A model generated the notes under the pieces. It was given only the letters and a program-made list of their open reading frames with translations, ran no database searches and had not been told where the DNA came from. DNA of 6,977 bases from FEN-727 sp036508635 (GTDB lineage: Bacteria; Actinomycetota; Geothermincolia; Fen-727; Anoxymicrobiaceae), in contig DATCGY010000110.1 in NCBI GenBank assembly GCA_036508635.1, forward strand, positions 1 to 6,977, written 5' to 3'. Below are positions 4,253-6,977 of this stretch, piece by piece (position 1 is the first letter of the stretch; each line of letters opens with the position of its first letter). The position numbers and the translations under genes were made by a program.

Positions 4253-6977
4253 TTATATGCGGACGTTTGGGACTCCCGAGCGCTGATAGTCGTAGAGGAC
4301 AAATTCGAAGCAGGCTCCGTTATCGTTGTAGGCCCTGATCGAGCCATTGTAGATCTTGACTATCTTTTCCACGATGGCAAGCCCGGTGCCGGTTCCCCCG
4401 CCCTCGCGCTTGACGAAGGGACTGAAGAGCTGGTCTATGAGCTCGGGTGGTATCCCTGAACCGTTGTCCCTCACCAGGTACCTCCTGCCCGTGCCCGATT
4501 CCTGGCCGAGCAGCGCTATATCTATCTGCGGCTCCCTGCTATCGCAGTGCCTGACGGCGTTCACTATCAGGTTCGAGAACAGCTGGTGGATGTGGGTCGG
4601 GTTGGCCCTGATCAGGCCCAGGTCGCCATTCAGCTCGACCCTTGCCCCGGACCGCGAGCGCTCCTCCTCGATATCGAAGAGGACCTCGCCAACTATCTCG
4701 GACACGTCCACATCTAAGACATTGGTGGGCACCTGCCCCGCCTCCGCCAGCTCCAGCAGGCGTTTGACCTGCTCGTCGGCCTTCTTCACGGTCGACTTGG
4801 CCTTCAGCACGGTATCCCTGGCTTCTTCTTCAAAGCGCTCGGTCGATAGTTCACCGGATATCCGCTCCAGGTATTCAAGAGCCAGCCATATTCCGGCGAG
4901 CGGCGTCCTCAGCTCATGCGACACCGTGCGGGCGTAGGCGTCGAGCTCCTCGTTCAGCCTCAGCAACTCCTTCTCGGCCATCTCGCGCTCGGATATCTCG
5001 ACCCGTAGCCGAGTGTTCAGCTTCTCCAGCTCAGCGGTCCTCTCCTTGATCAAATCCTCCAGATTCTCCCGGTGTTTGCCGAGTTCCGCCTCGGTCTCCT
5101 TTCGCTCGGTTATGTCGCGGTTGCTGGCGCGCGGACCCAGGGGCGTCCCGTCTTCTTTGTGGACCGGTTGACAGGTGTGGCCGATCCAGTGCTCCGATCC
5201 TTCACGGTCGATGATGCGAAACTCCAGGTGCAGCGCGTGCTGACTCGTGAGCTCTTCCTCGAAATGCGAGATGACCGCTTCGCGGTCGTCTGGATGCACT
5301 AGGCGTACGAACAGTTCCGGGTCGGCCATGAACTCCTCGGGGCGGTAACCAGATACTCGCTCGCAGGAAGGAGAGACGTAGACGTATGTGCCGTCAGGCC
5401 CCCTCCACGTCTCCCAGTCGTAGTTGAAATCCGCGACGGTACGGAAGCGCACCTCGCTCTCGCGAAGCGCTTCTTCCGCTACCCCTCTTTGGATTACCTG
5501 GGAGACCGTGTTCGCCAGGTCTTCAAGAATGATCTCTTCGCTGACAGCAATCGCCATCTTGCTGAAGAGGGCCAAAACCCCGATTGGCCCTCCCTCCCTT
5601 GACAGAAGCCGGTAGCCGGCAAAAGAGACCAGGCCGAGAGCCCCGGCCCACTCGCGGTCGTGCACGCGCGGATCGATTGTTACTTCATTTGTGATGAAGG
5701 AGGGTTCCTCGCCGGATCCGACGCGCCCTACCTTGTAGCAACCCAATGGTACCCTGCGATGTCCGCCGTCGATATGGGTGTAGCGTCCCGAGCTGACAGC
5801 AAGGTGGAGACACCGGGTCCGGTCGCGGCAGAGATGTTGGACCTCCTTGGCCATTGCGTGCAGGCAGCCTTCTTCGCACAGGTCTCCTGCTCCTATTGTC
5901 CAGATCCGGGCAAAGTCAGCTCCAAAACTCTCGACGACCTCGTCAGTGATCAGCTTGAGTTTCACATCAAGGCTGCCGGTGCCGAGGAGGTTCTCCTTCA
6001 GTAAGTTCAGCCGCGCTATCAGTGCGTCCACGCGCTTGCGCTCGGTAATATCATGCACGCTTCCCAGGAGGTTTGTGCAGCAGCCGCTTGAATCGAAGAT
6101 CGGAGTAACAGCAACATCGCCATATTTACGTCCCGCTGGATAGTCAGTAACCTCTTCCCACCTTACCGTAGTGTTCTCCTGAATTGCCTGTTTGTATTTT
6201 GCGAGAACCAGCGTTAAAGACGGTTCAGGAATTACTTCATTAACATATTTACCAACGACCTGGTTCGCAAGCAGTCCTGTAGCTCTGAGGAAGGCGTCAT
6301 TGACAGTGAGAAAACGATAACGATCATCTGGTTCGACAGACAGGTCAAACATAGATTCGGTAACATTGTCGAAAATCAGGGAAAGCTGATGCTCTTTCTT
6401 CTGCAGCGCCTCCTCGGCGGCCTTGCGCTCGGATATATCACGCATTATTGCCTCGGCATAGCGTTTGCCACCTACCTCGAAGCTGGAGGTGGTTGCTTCG
6501 ATCGGGAACTCGGTTCCGTCTTTTCTCCTCACTATGATCTCGGTCGGCTTGCCCCCGGTGATGATAGCGTCACCAGTTTCAAGTAGTACCCGCATGGCTT
6601 CCGTATACTGTTGACGATAAGCTTCAGACACAATGATCGATTCACTCCGACCCATGACTTCATCCGCCTTATACCCGAACATCCTTTCAGCTGCCGGGTT
6701 CCATTGGCAGATATTCGCGTCACCGTCAATCAGGAGGATCGCGTCCCGTGCTGCTTCGGCTATCGCTCTGAGACGGGCTTCGCTTTCACGCAGGGCTTCT
6801 TCTGCCTTCTTGCGCTCCGCGATATCCCTCACAACGGCCACAATCGCAGTGGGGTTTCCGTCCTCGTCCTTGATCGTGGAAGCGTTGACCTCAACGAGCG
6901 TCCTGTAGAGCTCCTCCGACCTGCTCAGGGAGTCAAGCAGGCGCTCCCGCTCCAACGAGTTCTGTAGCAGCGTTATG
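4253..6977 (-). CDS. Multi-PAS/GAF sensor histidine kinase (5' end outside window)
   Basis: The frame is open to the right edge; a TTG at 6953-6955 has no ribosome site, so the true start lies outside the window. Residues are numbered from that TTG. A very short PAS-like piece (11-47) comes first. PAS domains follow at about 57-178 and 183-308, each ending in D-I-(S/T)-E-R-K. A GAF domain spans about 312-492 with C360, C364, C376, C382 and C406. A PAS/PAC domain (497-618) and a coiled coil (about 620-670) lead to a HisKA domain with phospho-acceptor H680 (SHELRTPL). The HATPase_c domain spans 780-888: N-box N795/N799 (QLFSNLIVNAVRH), G1 D830-G834 (RDNGSGIP), F-box LFSPF, G2 GGGTGTGLAI. It ends VPNVRI with no receiver domain. 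No transmembrane segment is visible, so this is probably a cytoplasmic sensor autophosphorylating H680 and passing phosphate to a separate regulator. The ligand is unknown. Confidence 0.93.
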   Translation of the reverse strand, partial: ITLLQNSLERERLLDSLSRSEELYRTLVEVNASTIKDEDGNPTAIVAVVRDIAERKKAEEALRESEARLRAIAEAARDAILLIDGDANICQWNPAAERMFGYKADEVMGRSESIIVSEAYRQQYTEAMRVLLETGDAIITGGKPTEIIVRRKDGTEFPIEATTSSFEVGGKRYAEAIMRDISERKAAEEALQKKEHQLSLIFDNVTESMFDLSVEPDDRYRFLTVNDAFLRATGLLANQVVGKYVNEVIPEPSLTLVLAKYKQAIQENTTVRWEEVTDYPAGRKYGDVAVTPIFDSSGCCTNLLGSVHDITERKRVDALIARLNLLKENLLGTGSLDVKLKLITDEVVESFGADFARIWTIGAGDLCEEGCLHAMAKEVQHLCRDRTRCLHLAVSSGRYTHIDGGHRRVPLGCYKVGRVGSGEEPSFITNEVTIDPRVHDREWAGALGLVSFAGYRLLSREGGPIGVLALFSKMAIAVSEEIILEDLANTVSQVIQRGVAEEALRESEVRFRTVADFNYDWETWRGPDGTYVYVSPSCERVSGYRPEEFMADPELFVRLVHPDDREAVISHFEEELTSQHALHLEFRIIDREGSEHWIGHTCQPVHKEDGTPLGPRASNRDITERKETEAELGKHRENLEDLIKERTAELEKLNTRLRVEISEREMAEKELLRLNEELDAYARTVSHELRTPLAGIWLALEYLERISGELSTERFEEEARDTVLKAKSTVKKADEQVKRLLELAEAGQVPTNVLDVDVSEIVGEVLFDIEEERSRSGARVELNGDLGLIRANPTHIHQLFSNLIVNAVRHCDSREPQIDIALLGQESGTGRRYLVRDNGSGIPPELIDQLFSPFVKREGGGTGTGLAIVEKIVKIYNGSIRAYNDNGACFEFVLYDYQRSGVPNVRI

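Noticed and set aside
4356..4937. Plus-strand 193-residue frame
   Set aside because: It is antisense to the HisKA/HATPase region of the kinase, is Ser/Pro-rich and has no motif or ribosome site.

Overview
The window reads as chromosomal DNA of a fairly GC-rich bacterium. GC is about 65% in parts of the kinase gene but falls to 40-50% in several patches. Strong GGAGG-type ribosome sites, a TTG start, a multi-PAS/GAF histidine kinase and a secreted protein with tandem YFAEG...NPG repeats are all visible. From memory, such repeats (about 110 residues, beside an IPT/TIG domain) are common in deep-branching Actinomycetota of subsurface or geothermal habitats. That placement is inference, not shown by the sequence.

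All intact genes lie on the minus strand. Read in their own direction, from high to low coordinates, the order is: a large sensor histidine kinase cut by the right window edge (4253-6977); a roughly 500-base intergenic stretch holding only a doubtful plus-strand reading frame with an HEAAH motif; a secreted repeat protein with an N-terminal IPT/TIG domain, four tandem repeats and a barrel-like C-terminal domain (1494-3752); a 700-base non-coding stretch containing a broken plus-strand remnant of a QueG-like 4Fe-4S protein (1113-about 1400); a zinc-ribbon plus receiver-domain response regulator (286-792); and the start of a small membrane protein cut by the left edge (1-210).

The kinase and the receiver protein could form a two-component pair, but they are 3.5 kb apart with an unrelated gene between them, so pairing is only a guess. 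The kinase has no transmembrane segment in the visible part and looks like a cytoplasmic sensor with several PAS domains and a cysteine-rich GAF domain. The receiver protein has no DNA-binding output domain, so it probably works by protein contact. The repeat protein is exported and presumably sits at the cell surface.

I see no defence system, CRISPR array, transposase, tRNA or rRNA. The observations most worth following are the decayed QueG-like gene, the apparently collapsed first PAS domain of the kinase, the low-GC third PAS domain, the cysteine-rich GAF domain and the cysteine pattern across the surface-protein repeats.
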